In this document: positions 35,348-43,667 of the stretch, one piece after another
Numbering within the stretch: the first letter of the stretch is position 1
Layout: each line of letters opens with the position of its first letter
Assembly (NCBI RefSeq): GCF_003574655.1
Contig: NZ_QNUM01000002.1
Span: 682,001 to 746,000 of the forward strand
Length of the DNA: 64,000 nucleotides
Origin: Cohaesibacter haloalkalitolerans
GTDB taxonomy: Bacteria; Pseudomonadota; Alphaproteobacteria; Rhizobiales; Cohaesibacteraceae
Direction: 5' to 3'
Position numbers and translations under genes: made by a program
The notes under the pieces: generated by a model
Told to the model about the DNA's origin: nothing
What the model saw: only the letters and a program-made list of their open reading frames with translations
Databases searched by the model: none

Positions 35348-35992
35348 CTATTCGAACACTTTGCGGCTGCGGATTGCCTGCAGCAGGGTGCCCTCGTCGA
35401 GATAGTCAAGCTCGCCGCCGATCGGCACGCCATGGGCAAGCTGGGAGATCTTCAGCGGCTCGTGGTCCGGATTGGCCGCCTTCAGCGCGCGGGCCTGTGC
35501 CTGCAACTGATCGGTGATGTAATGGGCCGTCGTCTGGCCCTCCACAGTGGCGTTGACCGCCAGAATGATTTCCTTGACCTCACCCTTGGCAGTACGGCGC
35601 AAAAGCCCGGCGATGTTGAGATCATCCGGCCCGACCCCGTCAAGCGGGCTCAGGGTTCCGCCCAGCACATGGTAGGGCGCATTGATGACCGATGCACGCT
35701 CCAGCGCCCAAAGGTCCGAGACATCCTCGACCACCACCAGAACAGAGGCGTCGCGACGGCTGTCGTTACAGATCGTGCAGGGGCTGGTGCTATCGATGTT
35801 GCCACAGGTCTCGCAGACCTTGATGGTCTCGACGGCCTCGCGCATGGCGTCGGATAGCGGCACAAGCAGCTGCTCGCGGTTCTTGATCAGATGCAGCGCC
35901 ACCCGCCGGGCCGAACGCGGCCCCAAACCGGGCAGACGCGAAAGCAGTTTGATCAGCTTCTCAATTTCAGGTCCGGCAACATGACTGGCCAT
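35348..35992 (-). CDS. recR: Recombination mediator protein RecR
   Basis: A 214-residue protein with a helix-hairpin-helix N terminus ([19 protein letters not shown]), the four-cysteine zinc finger C-ETCG-x8-C-TICN and a Toprim domain beginning [14 protein letters not shown] and containing [19 protein letters not shown]. It loads RecA with RecO and RecF. ATG 35992 aligns with the family. Together with ybaB and dnaX on the same strand it forms the usual dnaX-ybaB-recR cluster, here interrupted by a LysE gene. Confidence 0.96.
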   Translation of the reverse strand: MASHVAGPEIEKLIKLLSRLPGLGPRSARRVALHLIKNREQLLVPLSDAMREAVETIKVCETCGNIDSTSPCTICNDSRRDASVLVVVEDVSDLWALERASVINAPYHVLGGTLSPLDGVGPDDLNIAGLLRRTAKGEVKEIILAVNATVEGQTTAHYITDQLQAQARALKAANPDHEPLKISQLAHGVPIGGELDYLDEGTLLQAIRSRKVFE

Positions 35993-36037
35993 TCCATACC
36001 TCACCTTGCTGTCGCCTCACTCCGGGCGAGCGATCCC

Positions 36038-36655
36038 TCAGGATTTGCTGACGATTGCCGCGGCGGCCCCTGCCATGGCAACCGCACCGGTCCGATTGGC
36101 GATGCGCACCGCCCGCGGACTCTTCAGCAACAGTCGCGCCTTGCTGGCAAAGAAGACCCAGCCCAGATCGACCGTCGCCAGCGTGATCAGCATGGTGACC
36201 ATCAGCTCGAACCAGCCCACCGTAGTGACCGAGCCGAGATCGATGAGCGTCGGCAACAGGGCGGCATAAAAGAGCATGATCTTGGGATTGCCCATGGTCA
36301 CCGCGAACCCGGCCAGAAACATGCCGATACCGGATTTCCGGGTTGGCAGAACCTGCTCTTCCGCCACATCGTGACGGGACGCCCACATCCTGTAAGCCAT
36401 ATAGACCAGATAGCCGCAGCCGAGCCATTTGATGACGGCAAAGACCGAAGCAAAGCTGGACGCAACAACCGAGAGCCCGCCGATGGCCAGCGACAGCCAG
36501 ACCGCCTCACCGAGCCACATGGCCACAACGAAGGGCAGCACATCGCGGTAGCCGCGGCTGAGCACACGGGCGACCAGCGCTGTAATGCTGGGCCCCGGCA
36601 CGCTGGCAACCAGAAACAGGGTTCCGGCATATAGCAACAGGGAGGAGAGGGTCAT
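36038..36655 (-). CDS. LysE family amino-acid exporter
   Basis: A 205-residue inner-membrane protein of about six helices. LFLVASVPGPSITALVARVLSRGYR has the GPx-type motif of LysE/RhtB exporters, and GFAVTMGNPKIMLFYAALLPTLID gives the second signature NPK. It may export an amino acid or similar small molecule. ATG 36655 aligns with the family start. It is inserted between ybaB and recR on the same strand, with about 45 bases to recR, so it may be co-transcribed. Confidence 0.88.
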   Translation of the reverse strand: MTLSSLLLYAGTLFLVASVPGPSITALVARVLSRGYRDVLPFVVAMWLGEAVWLSLAIGGLSVVASSFASVFAVIKWLGCGYLVYMAYRMWASRHDVAEEQVLPTRKSGIGMFLAGFAVTMGNPKIMLFYAALLPTLIDLGSVTTVGWFELMVTMLITLATVDLGWVFFASKARLLLKSPRAVRIANRTGAVAMAGAAAAIVSKS

Positions 36656-36726
36656 CGGATCAACTCTTTTGTCACTGACAGAGAAACTGGCAGAAAGAAC
36701 AGGCCAACACAATCAGGACAGCCAGA

Positions 36727-37047
36727 TCAGAACGGCAGTTTCATGCCTGCGGGCAGGCCCAGATCGCTCGCCATGGACTGCATCTTGTCCTGCATGGCGG
36801 CTTCCACCTTGGCCTTGGCGTCATTATGGGCCGCGATGATGAGATCCTCAAGAATTTCCGCATCGTCGGCATTGATCAACGACGGGTCGATGGACAGGGA
36901 TTTCATCTGACCCTTGCCGGTCAGGACGACCTTGACCATGTCGCCACCAGAGACGCCGGTTGCTTCCATTTCGGCGACCTGTTCCTGCATCTCGGCCATC
37001 TTGGCCTGCATTTCCTTCGCCTTCTTCATCATTTTCATCATGTCCAT
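36727..37047 (-). CDS. YbaB/EbfC family nucleoid-associated protein
   Basis: A 106-residue protein starting [28 protein letters not shown], here split, a methionine- and lysine-rich helix, followed by the central strands [21 protein letters not shown] and the C-terminal helix. The family binds DNA as dimers. It sits between dnaX and recR, the usual neighbour order. Confidence 0.95.
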   Translation of the reverse strand: MDMMKMMKKAKEMQAKMAEMQEQVAEMEATGVSGGDMVKVVLTGKGQMKSLSIDPSLINADDAEILEDLIIAAHNDAKAKVEAAMQDKMQSMASDLGLPAGMKLPF

Positions 37048-37145
37048 GGGATCTTCCTTTCATGGTGACGCCCCGGCGGCTCTGAAGCGCCAGCGTGCTC
37101 ATCTGTGTTGGGTGTCATTCGGGTTAGCTTGCGTCGCCGACGGGG

Positions 37146-39167
37146 CTAGAAATCGTCCAGCCCCAGTTCATCGGCGTCATCGATCATCAGGGACATATCG
37201 CCCTCTTCTTCCGGATCTTCAACAACGGGGGCCAGAAATTCCTCTTCAAAGTCGCGATTGATGCGCACATCAACCACCTTGGAGCCGGGGAAGGCCTTGC
37301 GCACGGCTTCGACCAGCGGATGATGGTCGGCTTCCTCACGGGCCTGCCGTTCACGCTCTTCCTTGCGCTCGAAAAGGGTCGCGCCACCGCCTTCCTTGGC
37401 CAGATCAACCAGCCAGCGCTCGCCCGTCCAGTCGGAGAGCTTGCGCGACAGCTTGCTCTGCAACGCTTCGCCATCGACGCCATCATAGGCGACCACGACC
37501 CGTCCCGGTTCAACCGAAACAGGACGCACGGCGGATTCCAGAATGAACTGCAGGGCAATGTCCCGGTTGGACTTGGCCAGCGCGATAATCTCTTCAAAGC
37601 GAGTGATCACCGGTTTGACCGGTGACACCGGCGCCTGTCCGGCTCCGGGCGCAGACGCACTGGGCCTCTGCCGGTTGACCTGCACTTCGCTCTGGCTGGA
37701 GACCAGTCGCAGATTGGCTCTCTCGGCCTGTGCTGGCTCGGCATATCCCCGCAGTTGGTCCGGCGGCAGATCCTGCACGGGCACGTTGGCAGCATTCATG
37801 CCGCGCGAGGCCATGCCCGCCCCCGCCTGCATGGCAGTGGGGCCTGCGCCACCGGACGGCCCCGGGCCTTGCGGGGGAACACCCTGCGGCATCTGGGCCT
37901 GTTGCGTTGGCTGGGATGGCGAGCCGGGCACCCGCGCATCGGGCGGCGTGGATGGTCCCGATCCGGCACCGGTTGGCATCGGCGGACGGAAATCCTTGTT
38001 GGCCAGCATCCTGAGGGCTTCGTCGGGGCTTGGCAGATCGGCGACATAGGCCATTCGTACCAGCACCATCTCGGCAGAGGCCAGCGGACGCGGCGAAGAT
38101 TGCACCTCTGCCAGCCCCTTGAGCAGCATCTGCCAGGCGCGGGAAAGAACCCGCACGGAAAGCGTCCCGGCAAAATCACGCCCCCGGGTTTTCTCGGCCT
38201 CGGTCGCGGCAGCGTCGGAGCTGGCGTCCGGGGTCAGCTTGAGGCGGGTAACCAGATGGACGAAATCGGCAAGGTCGGAGAGTACGACGGCGGGTTCGGC
38301 ACCGATGTCATACTGGCTTTTGAGTTCATCCAGCGCCTTGGCGATATCGCCTTTCATCAGGGCCTCAAACAGGTCGATGATGCGGGCGCGGTCGGCAAGG
38401 CCCAGCATCTGCCGGGTGGTTTCCGACGTGATCCGGCCTGCGCCATGGGAAATCGCCTGATCGAGCAGCGACAGCGAGTCGCGCACGGAGCCTTCCCCTG
38501 CCCTTGCGATCATTTGCAAGGCGTCATCCTCGATCTCGACCTTTTCCCTGCCGCAGAGCTTCTGCATGTAGGTGGCCATTTCGCCCGCATCGATGCGGCG
38601 CAGATCGAACCGCTGGCAGCGGGACAGCACGGTGACCGGCACCTTGCGGATTTCGGTGGTCGCGAAGATGAACTTCACATGTTCAGGCGGCTCTTCCAGT
38701 GTCTTCAACAGGCCGTTGAAGGCGGCGGTCGAGAGCATGTGCACCTCGTCGATGATGTAGACCTTGTAGCGGGCGCTGACTGGCTTGTAGCGCGCCGCCT
38801 CGATGATCTCGCGGATATCGTTGATGGAGGTGTGGGAGGCTGCGTCCATTTCCATGATGTCCACATGGCGACCTTCCATGATCGCCTGACAGTGGGTGCC
38901 CATGCGGGGCATGTCGATGGTGGGCGCTTTGATCTCGCCGGGGATCTCGTAATTGAGGGCGCGGGCCAGAATGCGGGCAGTGGTGGTCTTGCCGACACCG
39001 CGCACACCGGTCAGCATGTAGGCTTGGGCGATACGCCCGGCCTTGAAGGCATTGGTCAGGGTGCGCACCATGGGGGCCTGCCCGATCAGATCATCGAAGC
39101 TCGCAGGGCGGTATTTGCGCGCCAGTACGCGATAACCTTCAGCTGTCTGATGTTCCTGATCGTCCAT
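37146..39167 (-). CDS. dnaX: DNA polymerase III subunits gamma and tau
   Basis: A 673-residue clamp-loader ATPase. Walker A GVRGVGKT is at 54-61, Walker B YIIDEVH near 137-144, and SRCQRFDLRR is the sensor region. Of the four zinc-binding cysteines of the typical DnaX only Cys93 remains (PRMGTHCQAI), the rest being replaced. A proline-, glycine- and glutamine-rich linker at about 410-500 leads to the tau-specific end. No slippery A-run was noted. ATG 39167 follows GGGA about eight bases upstream. The SRP RNA gene lies upstream on the same strand. Confidence 0.96.
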   Translation of the reverse strand: MDDQEHQTAEGYRVLARKYRPASFDDLIGQAPMVRTLTNAFKAGRIAQAYMLTGVRGVGKTTTARILARALNYEIPGEIKAPTIDMPRMGTHCQAIMEGRHVDIMEMDAASHTSINDIREIIEAARYKPVSARYKVYIIDEVHMLSTAAFNGLLKTLEEPPEHVKFIFATTEIRKVPVTVLSRCQRFDLRRIDAGEMATYMQKLCGREKVEIEDDALQMIARAGEGSVRDSLSLLDQAISHGAGRITSETTRQMLGLADRARIIDLFEALMKGDIAKALDELKSQYDIGAEPAVVLSDLADFVHLVTRLKLTPDASSDAAATEAEKTRGRDFAGTLSVRVLSRAWQMLLKGLAEVQSSPRPLASAEMVLVRMAYVADLPSPDEALRMLANKDFRPPMPTGAGSGPSTPPDARVPGSPSQPTQQAQMPQGVPPQGPGPSGGAGPTAMQAGAGMASRGMNAANVPVQDLPPDQLRGYAEPAQAERANLRLVSSQSEVQVNRQRPSASAPGAGQAPVSPVKPVITRFEEIIALAKSNRDIALQFILESAVRPVSVEPGRVVVAYDGVDGEALQSKLSRKLSDWTGERWLVDLAKEGGGATLFERKEERERQAREEADHHPLVEAVRKAFPGSKVVDVRINRDFEEEFLAPVVEDPEEEGDMSLMIDDADELGLDDF

Positions 39168-39389
39168 TAGGGAATCCCTAGCCTTCTTGCAAAACAGAAT
39201 ATGGCTATCCATAGCAGAGGAACGCGCGCTGCGTCACCCATCTTGTCGACGGAAAGTCAATTGTTGTTGAAAGCAGCCGCGCTCACCCCGATTGCACGGG
39301 AGCAATGCGAAATGGTCCGTTGGACAGCATTCTCCATCCGGTCTATGGTCCGGCAGACTGATCATTTCGGGGGAAAGTGGGGGATAAGT

Positions 39390-39485
39390 GGAAGGCTGAA
39401 CAGATGACCCGCTCTGTACTCGTTGGGGCTGCTTCCTTCCGGACCTGACCCGGTTGGCGAGGGGAACGTCCATTGCCAACCTTCC
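39390..39485 (-). ncRNA. ffs: Signal recognition particle RNA (4.5S type)
   Basis: The minus strand contains the SRP core GGTCAGGTCCGGAAGGAAGC, the hallmark GGAA-tetraloop and asymmetric loop, flanked by complementary arms. GGAAGG at the 5' end (39480-39485) pairs with CCTTCC at the 3' end (39390-39395), giving about 96 nt. It partners Ffh in targeting membrane proteins. Location before dnaX is common in alphaproteobacteria. Confidence 0.92.
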
Positions 39486-39572
39486 GTTTGTTCATATGTC
39501 ACTTGTGGCGTGCTATTGCAAGAGGCAAAAAGAGAATCAATTTCAGTATCTCTAGCCATTTGGAGTGAAATC

Positions 39573-39986
39573 ATGGTTGAATTCACACTTGATCCCCAGT
39601 TGAAGGCCGATAGCATGCCGGTGACTGATCTGCCGCTCTGCACGGTTCGGCTGATGAATGATTCCAATTTCCCCTGGCTGCTGATGGTGCCGAGGATTGC
39701 CGGGCTTGCCGAACTGATCGATCTGGAAACGGGCTTGCAGCATCAACTGATGGATGAAATTGCGACTGTTTCCGGCGCGCTCAAGGCGCTGACCGGATGC
39801 GACAAGCTCAATGTTGCCAATCTTGGAAATCAGGTGCGCCAACTCCATATTCATGTTATTGCCCGCTTTGAAGGCGATGCCGCATGGGCTGGCCCGATCT
39901 GGGGCAAGCTGCCCGCCAAAGCCTATGACAAGGATGATGCCGACAGATTGATCAAGGCGCTCGCAACCGCGTTGACGAGCGAGTGA
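39573..39986 (+). CDS. HIT family protein with incomplete histidine triad
   Basis: A 137-residue protein with the HIT core. The motif H-x-H-x-H reads LHIHVIAR: His92 and His94 are present but the third position is Ile96. This variant occurs in a subgroup of small bacterial HIT proteins. MVEFTLDPQL and WLLMVPR are typical strands and DKLNVANLGN precedes the motif. ATG 39573 has GGAG eight bases upstream. Nucleotide hydrolysis or transfer is possible but not shown; the lost histidine may change it. Confidence 0.85.
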   Translation: MVEFTLDPQLKADSMPVTDLPLCTVRLMNDSNFPWLLMVPRIAGLAELIDLETGLQHQLMDEIATVSGALKALTGCDKLNVANLGNQVRQLHIHVIARFEGDAAWAGPIWGKLPAKAYDKDDADRLIKALATALTSE

Positions 39987-40094
39987 CACGCCCCTCCCCT
40001 GACCGCCGCCACGCCGTCGCAGCTCTATTAGACTTCAAGACCGACCGCACTGCCCGCCAGTCTGCGGCTGGCCGATTATCGGACGAATTGACCC

Positions 40095-41105
40095 ATGGAT
40101 GATTTTTCTTTTTCCCGCGACCCCTTTGCCGCTGCCCGCTCCATTCCCGCCGTTGACGGCGTAGGCTTCATGCACAACCGCCTAGACCGGGACACCGAGC
40201 ATCGGGACGAGACCAGCATTCCCGTCATGCTGGCGGACAGCGCTGCGGGCTTCTACCTGTTCCACAAGGACACGCTGGTGGTCGAAGCCGGAGCGACCAA
40301 ATCCGACGCCATCAGGGCGATCTTCGACAAGGGAGCCGCCGAAGCGTTGGGCACCGACATGGAAACGGTCATCATACTTGGTACGGACCCGGAAGAAGGC
40401 AACGCCCCTCGGCTGGCAGCGCTGATCAGCGATGCCGCCGCGCAAAAGCTTGAAGGCTCTGAAAGATACCGTCTGGAATCGGTCCGCACGCTGGGGCTGC
40501 ATGGCCTGCTGCCCGCCGACCAACTGGGCGCCATCGCTCAGGCCCGTGGCCTGCTCAACTGGCACGAGTCCCACCCCTATTGCTCCAAATGCGGTACCAA
40601 AACCGTCGTCACGCTGGGTGGCGCCCGCCGGGATTGTCCGAACTGTTCGGCCATCCATTTCCCGCGGACGGACCCGGCCGTGATCATGCTGGTTCTGCAT
40701 CGCGATGAAACCGGCACCGAGCGCTGCCTGCTGGCCCATCACACCCGCTTTACCGGACCGATGTACACGACTCTAGCCGGGTTCATGGAGCAGGGTGAGA
40801 CCATCGAAAACGCTGTCCGTCGGGAAGTGTTCGAGGAAGCTGCCATTCGCATCGGTGCCGTACGCTACATGGCCAGCCAGCCCTGGCCCTTCCCGTCATC
40901 GCTGATGTTGGGGTGCTACGCAGAGGCCCTGACGAACGAGATCACCATCGACACCACAGAACTGACCGCTGCGCAATGGTTCACCCGCGGCGAGGTGAAA
41001 GAGCTGATGGCGCGTGGCACCGACAGTGAGCTGCCGCATACGCCGGGGCCGTTTTCCATCGCTGCATGGCTGATCAGAAGCTGGGTGAACAGCCGGGAAG
41101 CCTGA
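40095..41105 (+). CDS. nudC: NAD(+) diphosphatase (NudC)
   Basis: A 336-residue Nudix enzyme. Zinc ligands are Cys163, Cys166, Cys181 and Cys184 (YCSKCG and CPNC). The Nudix box spans 229-251, GFMEQGETIENAVRREVFEE and AAI, with alanine (A250) where the usual glycine of EExG lies. The NudC-specific SQPWPFPSSLM follows. It splits NADH or NAD to NMN and AMP and can decap NAD-RNA. The N-terminal 150 residues are the family-specific domain. Confidence 0.94.
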   Translation: MDDFSFSRDPFAAARSIPAVDGVGFMHNRLDRDTEHRDETSIPVMLADSAAGFYLFHKDTLVVEAGATKSDAIRAIFDKGAAEALGTDMETVIILGTDPEEGNAPRLAALISDAAAQKLEGSERYRLESVRTLGLHGLLPADQLGAIAQARGLLNWHESHPYCSKCGTKTVVTLGGARRDCPNCSAIHFPRTDPAVIMLVLHRDETGTERCLLAHHTRFTGPMYTTLAGFMEQGETIENAVRREVFEEAAIRIGAVRYMASQPWPFPSSLMLGCYAEALTNEITIDTTELTAAQWFTRGEVKELMARGTDSELPHTPGPFSIAAWLIRSWVNSREA

Positions 41106-41171
41106 TGCCAAGCGCCCACCGCACGGAACACTCTTGGGATTGTCACTCTTGAGATAATCACTCGGGGTAGT

Positions 41172-42338
41172 CTATGAGGTCTTCCTGACCGCAGCGCCGA
41201 CCAGATCACCGGAGAGGTGTTTCTGGCTCAAAGACAGGATCATCCTGCGGGCGGGGGCCTCAAAGAAGCGGGCCGACAGCAGCGCTGTGGTGATCGTAAC
41301 AATCACGGCGACGGCCATCACGGGCGCAAAGCCGATGACATGCAGCGGCTCAAGGACCATCAGCCAGCCCACACCCAGAATCGATGCCGTGAAGACCGGA
41401 TGCCACATGTAGATGCCGAAGGAGACGATGGCCAGCGGCATCAGGGGCATGAGATAGGCGCTTCGTTCCGGAGCGTTGATCTCGACCTGAGCGGCAACAT
41501 AGAGCGCGATCGTGATGGCCATGATGTTGCCATAGCCCCACGCCGGGTCGAAGAACATGACCAGCAGGGCGAGCATCAGGGCTCCCCATGCATACCAGTG
41601 GCTCTTGATGGCGATCAGGCGTTTGTGGGCCACGATAGCGATAATGGCCCCCATGATGAAGTCGGCAAAGACCCGATAGGCGCCCCATGTGTTGGCATCG
41701 AGCCACGTCGGGAAGGGAATGACCTTGAAGTAGGTGAGCCCTTCCAGCAGTGCGATGGCAACCACCAGCATGATGATGAGCCCCAAAAGTCCGGTCTTGC
41801 GGAAGATCACGACGATCACCGGAAAGGCCAGATAGCAGAACCATTCGGCTGACAGGGACCAGGAAACAAAGTTGAAGGCCAGCCCGTCGGACACCCCCCA
41901 GGCATTGACCAGCAGCAGCTGCCGCACCAGTTCCCTGAAGGAATAGAATTCGGTCAGTTGCACATCAAGCCCCGCCAGCGAGATGATCAGCCAGGCAACA
42001 CAGAAGATGCCGAGGGTTAGCAGATGGAGCGGATAGAGCCGGGCCAGACGGCGCAACAGGAAGGTGCCATAATCACCGCCGCTCTTCAGCTTCTGGGCAT
42101 AGTGAACCCAGATCAGGAAACCGGAAACAATGAAGAACAGGTCAAGCAGGGCGGTGAAAACCTCGGCATCCATGGCAAACTGCCTGTAGGCTTCAGGCCC
42201 GAAAGCGCAGAAGTGATAGATCATGACCATCAGGGCTGCGAGCAAGCGCCAGACAGCAAACAGCGCAAACATGGGGCGCTGCTCTGCGCACCCGTTCGCT
42301 GCCTGACCGGCTTTGGTTGACTGCATACTATCCGGCAA
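41172..42338 (-). CDS. Acyltransferase 3 family membrane protein (OafA/YrhL-like)
   Basis: A 388-residue protein with ten predicted helices. WRLLAALMVMIYHF contains the conserved active-site histidine, followed by VSGFLIWVHYAQ and the RRLARLYPLHLLTL motif with the R-Y-P-x-H/Y signature. SWSLSAEWFCYLAFP is the second hallmark (S-L-x-x-E-x-x-F/Y). It probably O-acylates an exopolysaccharide, lipopolysaccharide or lipid. TTG 42338 has AAGGA seven bases upstream; ATG 42326 is an alternative. Confidence 0.9.
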   Translation of the reverse strand: MPDSMQSTKAGQAANGCAEQRPMFALFAVWRLLAALMVMIYHFCAFGPEAYRQFAMDAEVFTALLDLFFIVSGFLIWVHYAQKLKSGGDYGTFLLRRLARLYPLHLLTLGIFCVAWLIISLAGLDVQLTEFYSFRELVRQLLLVNAWGVSDGLAFNFVSWSLSAEWFCYLAFPVIVVIFRKTGLLGLIIMLVVAIALLEGLTYFKVIPFPTWLDANTWGAYRVFADFIMGAIIAIVAHKRLIAIKSHWYAWGALMLALLVMFFDPAWGYGNIMAITIALYVAAQVEINAPERSAYLMPLMPLAIVSFGIYMWHPVFTASILGVGWLMVLEPLHVIGFAPVMAVAVIVTITTALLSARFFEAPARRMILSLSQKHLSGDLVGAAVRKTS

Positions 42339-42629
42339 GGTTACATCCTTCCCATTTCTTTCGCTTGATGCCTCTGGTTGTTGCTATCCCATTTCGATTG
42401 AGATCCCGTTAAGGACTAAAACAAATCGGCAGATTGCCTACCCGTTTGTGCACGACACATAGGCGCGAGAAGAGGACGAACACGATTTCATCACAGGATA
42501 GTGTCTCGCCACCTCAGTCGACCTCCCCTACACTGCAAGGCCAACCGCGACTGCCAGAAGCGAACACAAAGAGACGGCTGCTGCAGCACGGACATGAGAA
42601 TACTGTCTGGTGACAAGGGGAGACACACT

Positions 42630-43553
42630 ATGACCTTTTCAATTGATCGACGCATGGCGATGGTCGGTGCCGTGGGCGCTGCCGGTCTCATGCTGACATC
42701 CGGGCCATCAAAGGCGCAGGACATGATGAAACCCGCCCTGCCCATGGCCAAGGCGCGCGGCTTCAAGCTGGGCGACCTCGATGTCATCGCGCTTCTGGCC
42801 GGGTCAGCCCCGCGCGAGAAGCCGCACGGCATCTTCGGGGTGAATGTTTCGGACGATGTTTTTGCCAAGGTCAGCGCCGACAATTTCATCGGCACAGACA
42901 TGGCGCAATTCTATTTCACCCCGACGCTTGTGCGCTCGGGCAGCAACATCATCCTGTTCGACACGGGGCTCAACGCAGCCGGCATCACCGCCGCACTGGC
43001 AGAGGCCGGGCTTCAGCCCAAAGACGTCACCCATGTGGTGCTCACCCACATGCATGGCGACCATATCGGCGGGCTGATGATGGATGGCATGCCGACCTTT
43101 GCCAATGCGGCCTATCTGACCGGCCAGGTTGAGTTCGACCACTGGTCCAAGGCGAACAATGACGGCTTCGAGAAGAATGTCAGGCCGTTGGCCGAGAAGA
43201 TGACCTTCCTCAAGGATAGCGACACGGTCGCGCCGGGCATCACCGCCATGGCCACCTTTGGCCATACCCCCGGTCACATGAGCTTCATGCTCGACAGCAT
43301 GGACAAGCAGCTGCTGCTGATGGCCGATCTGGCCAATCACTATGTCTGGTCGCTGGCCTATCCGGACTGGGAGGTCAAGTTCGACATGGACAAGGCCATG
43401 GCCGTGCAGACCCGCCGCAAGGTACTGGACATGGTGGCAACAGATCGCATTCCGCTGATCGGCTATCACATGCCATTTCCGGCCGCAGGCTTCGTTGAAA
43501 AACGGGATCAGGGCTTCCGCTTTGTGCCCGTGACCTATCAGTTGATGGGCTGA
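42630..43553 (+). CDS. Tat-exported MBL-fold metallo-hydrolase
   Basis: A 307-residue protein. An N-terminal SIDRRMAMVGAVGAAG is a Tat-like signal with the RR pair; mature start likely follows residue 30 (PSKAQ). The metallo-beta-lactamase motif is THMHGDHIGG, further ligands come from FGHTPGHMSFM, an aspartate and GYHMPFP. It should hydrolyse an ester, lactone or similar bond in the periplasm with a di-zinc site; the substrate is unknown. GGGGAG is about seven to eight bases before the ATG. A strong 11-base hairpin follows at 43581. Confidence 0.88.
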   Translation: MTFSIDRRMAMVGAVGAAGLMLTSGPSKAQDMMKPALPMAKARGFKLGDLDVIALLAGSAPREKPHGIFGVNVSDDVFAKVSADNFIGTDMAQFYFTPTLVRSGSNIILFDTGLNAAGITAALAEAGLQPKDVTHVVLTHMHGDHIGGLMMDGMPTFANAAYLTGQVEFDHWSKANNDGFEKNVRPLAEKMTFLKDSDTVAPGITAMATFGHTPGHMSFMLDSMDKQLLLMADLANHYVWSLAYPDWEVKFDMDKAMAVQTRRKVLDMVATDRIPLIGYHMPFPAAGFVEKRDQGFRFVPVTYQLMG

Positions 43554-43580
43554 AGCAGGACACAGCCATCTGGTATGGAA

Positions 43581-43608
43581 CAATGAGGCCGCCCGTTCGG
43601 CCTCATTG
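43581..43608 (+). terminator. Hairpin terminator after the MBL gene
   Basis: CAATGAGGCCG (43581-43591) and CGGCCTCATTG (43598-43608) make a perfect eleven-base-pair stem with loop CCCGTT. The T-run after it is weak (CTTATG). Confidence 0.7.
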
Positions 43609-43667
43609 CTTATGCAGCCTGTGGAAGGACCTTTTATCGGTCAGCGCCTCGCACCGGCTCGCGCCTG

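Noticed and set aside
37755-39170. 471-codon plus-strand ORF opposite dnaX
   Set aside because: Antisense shadow of dnaX without recognisable motifs.
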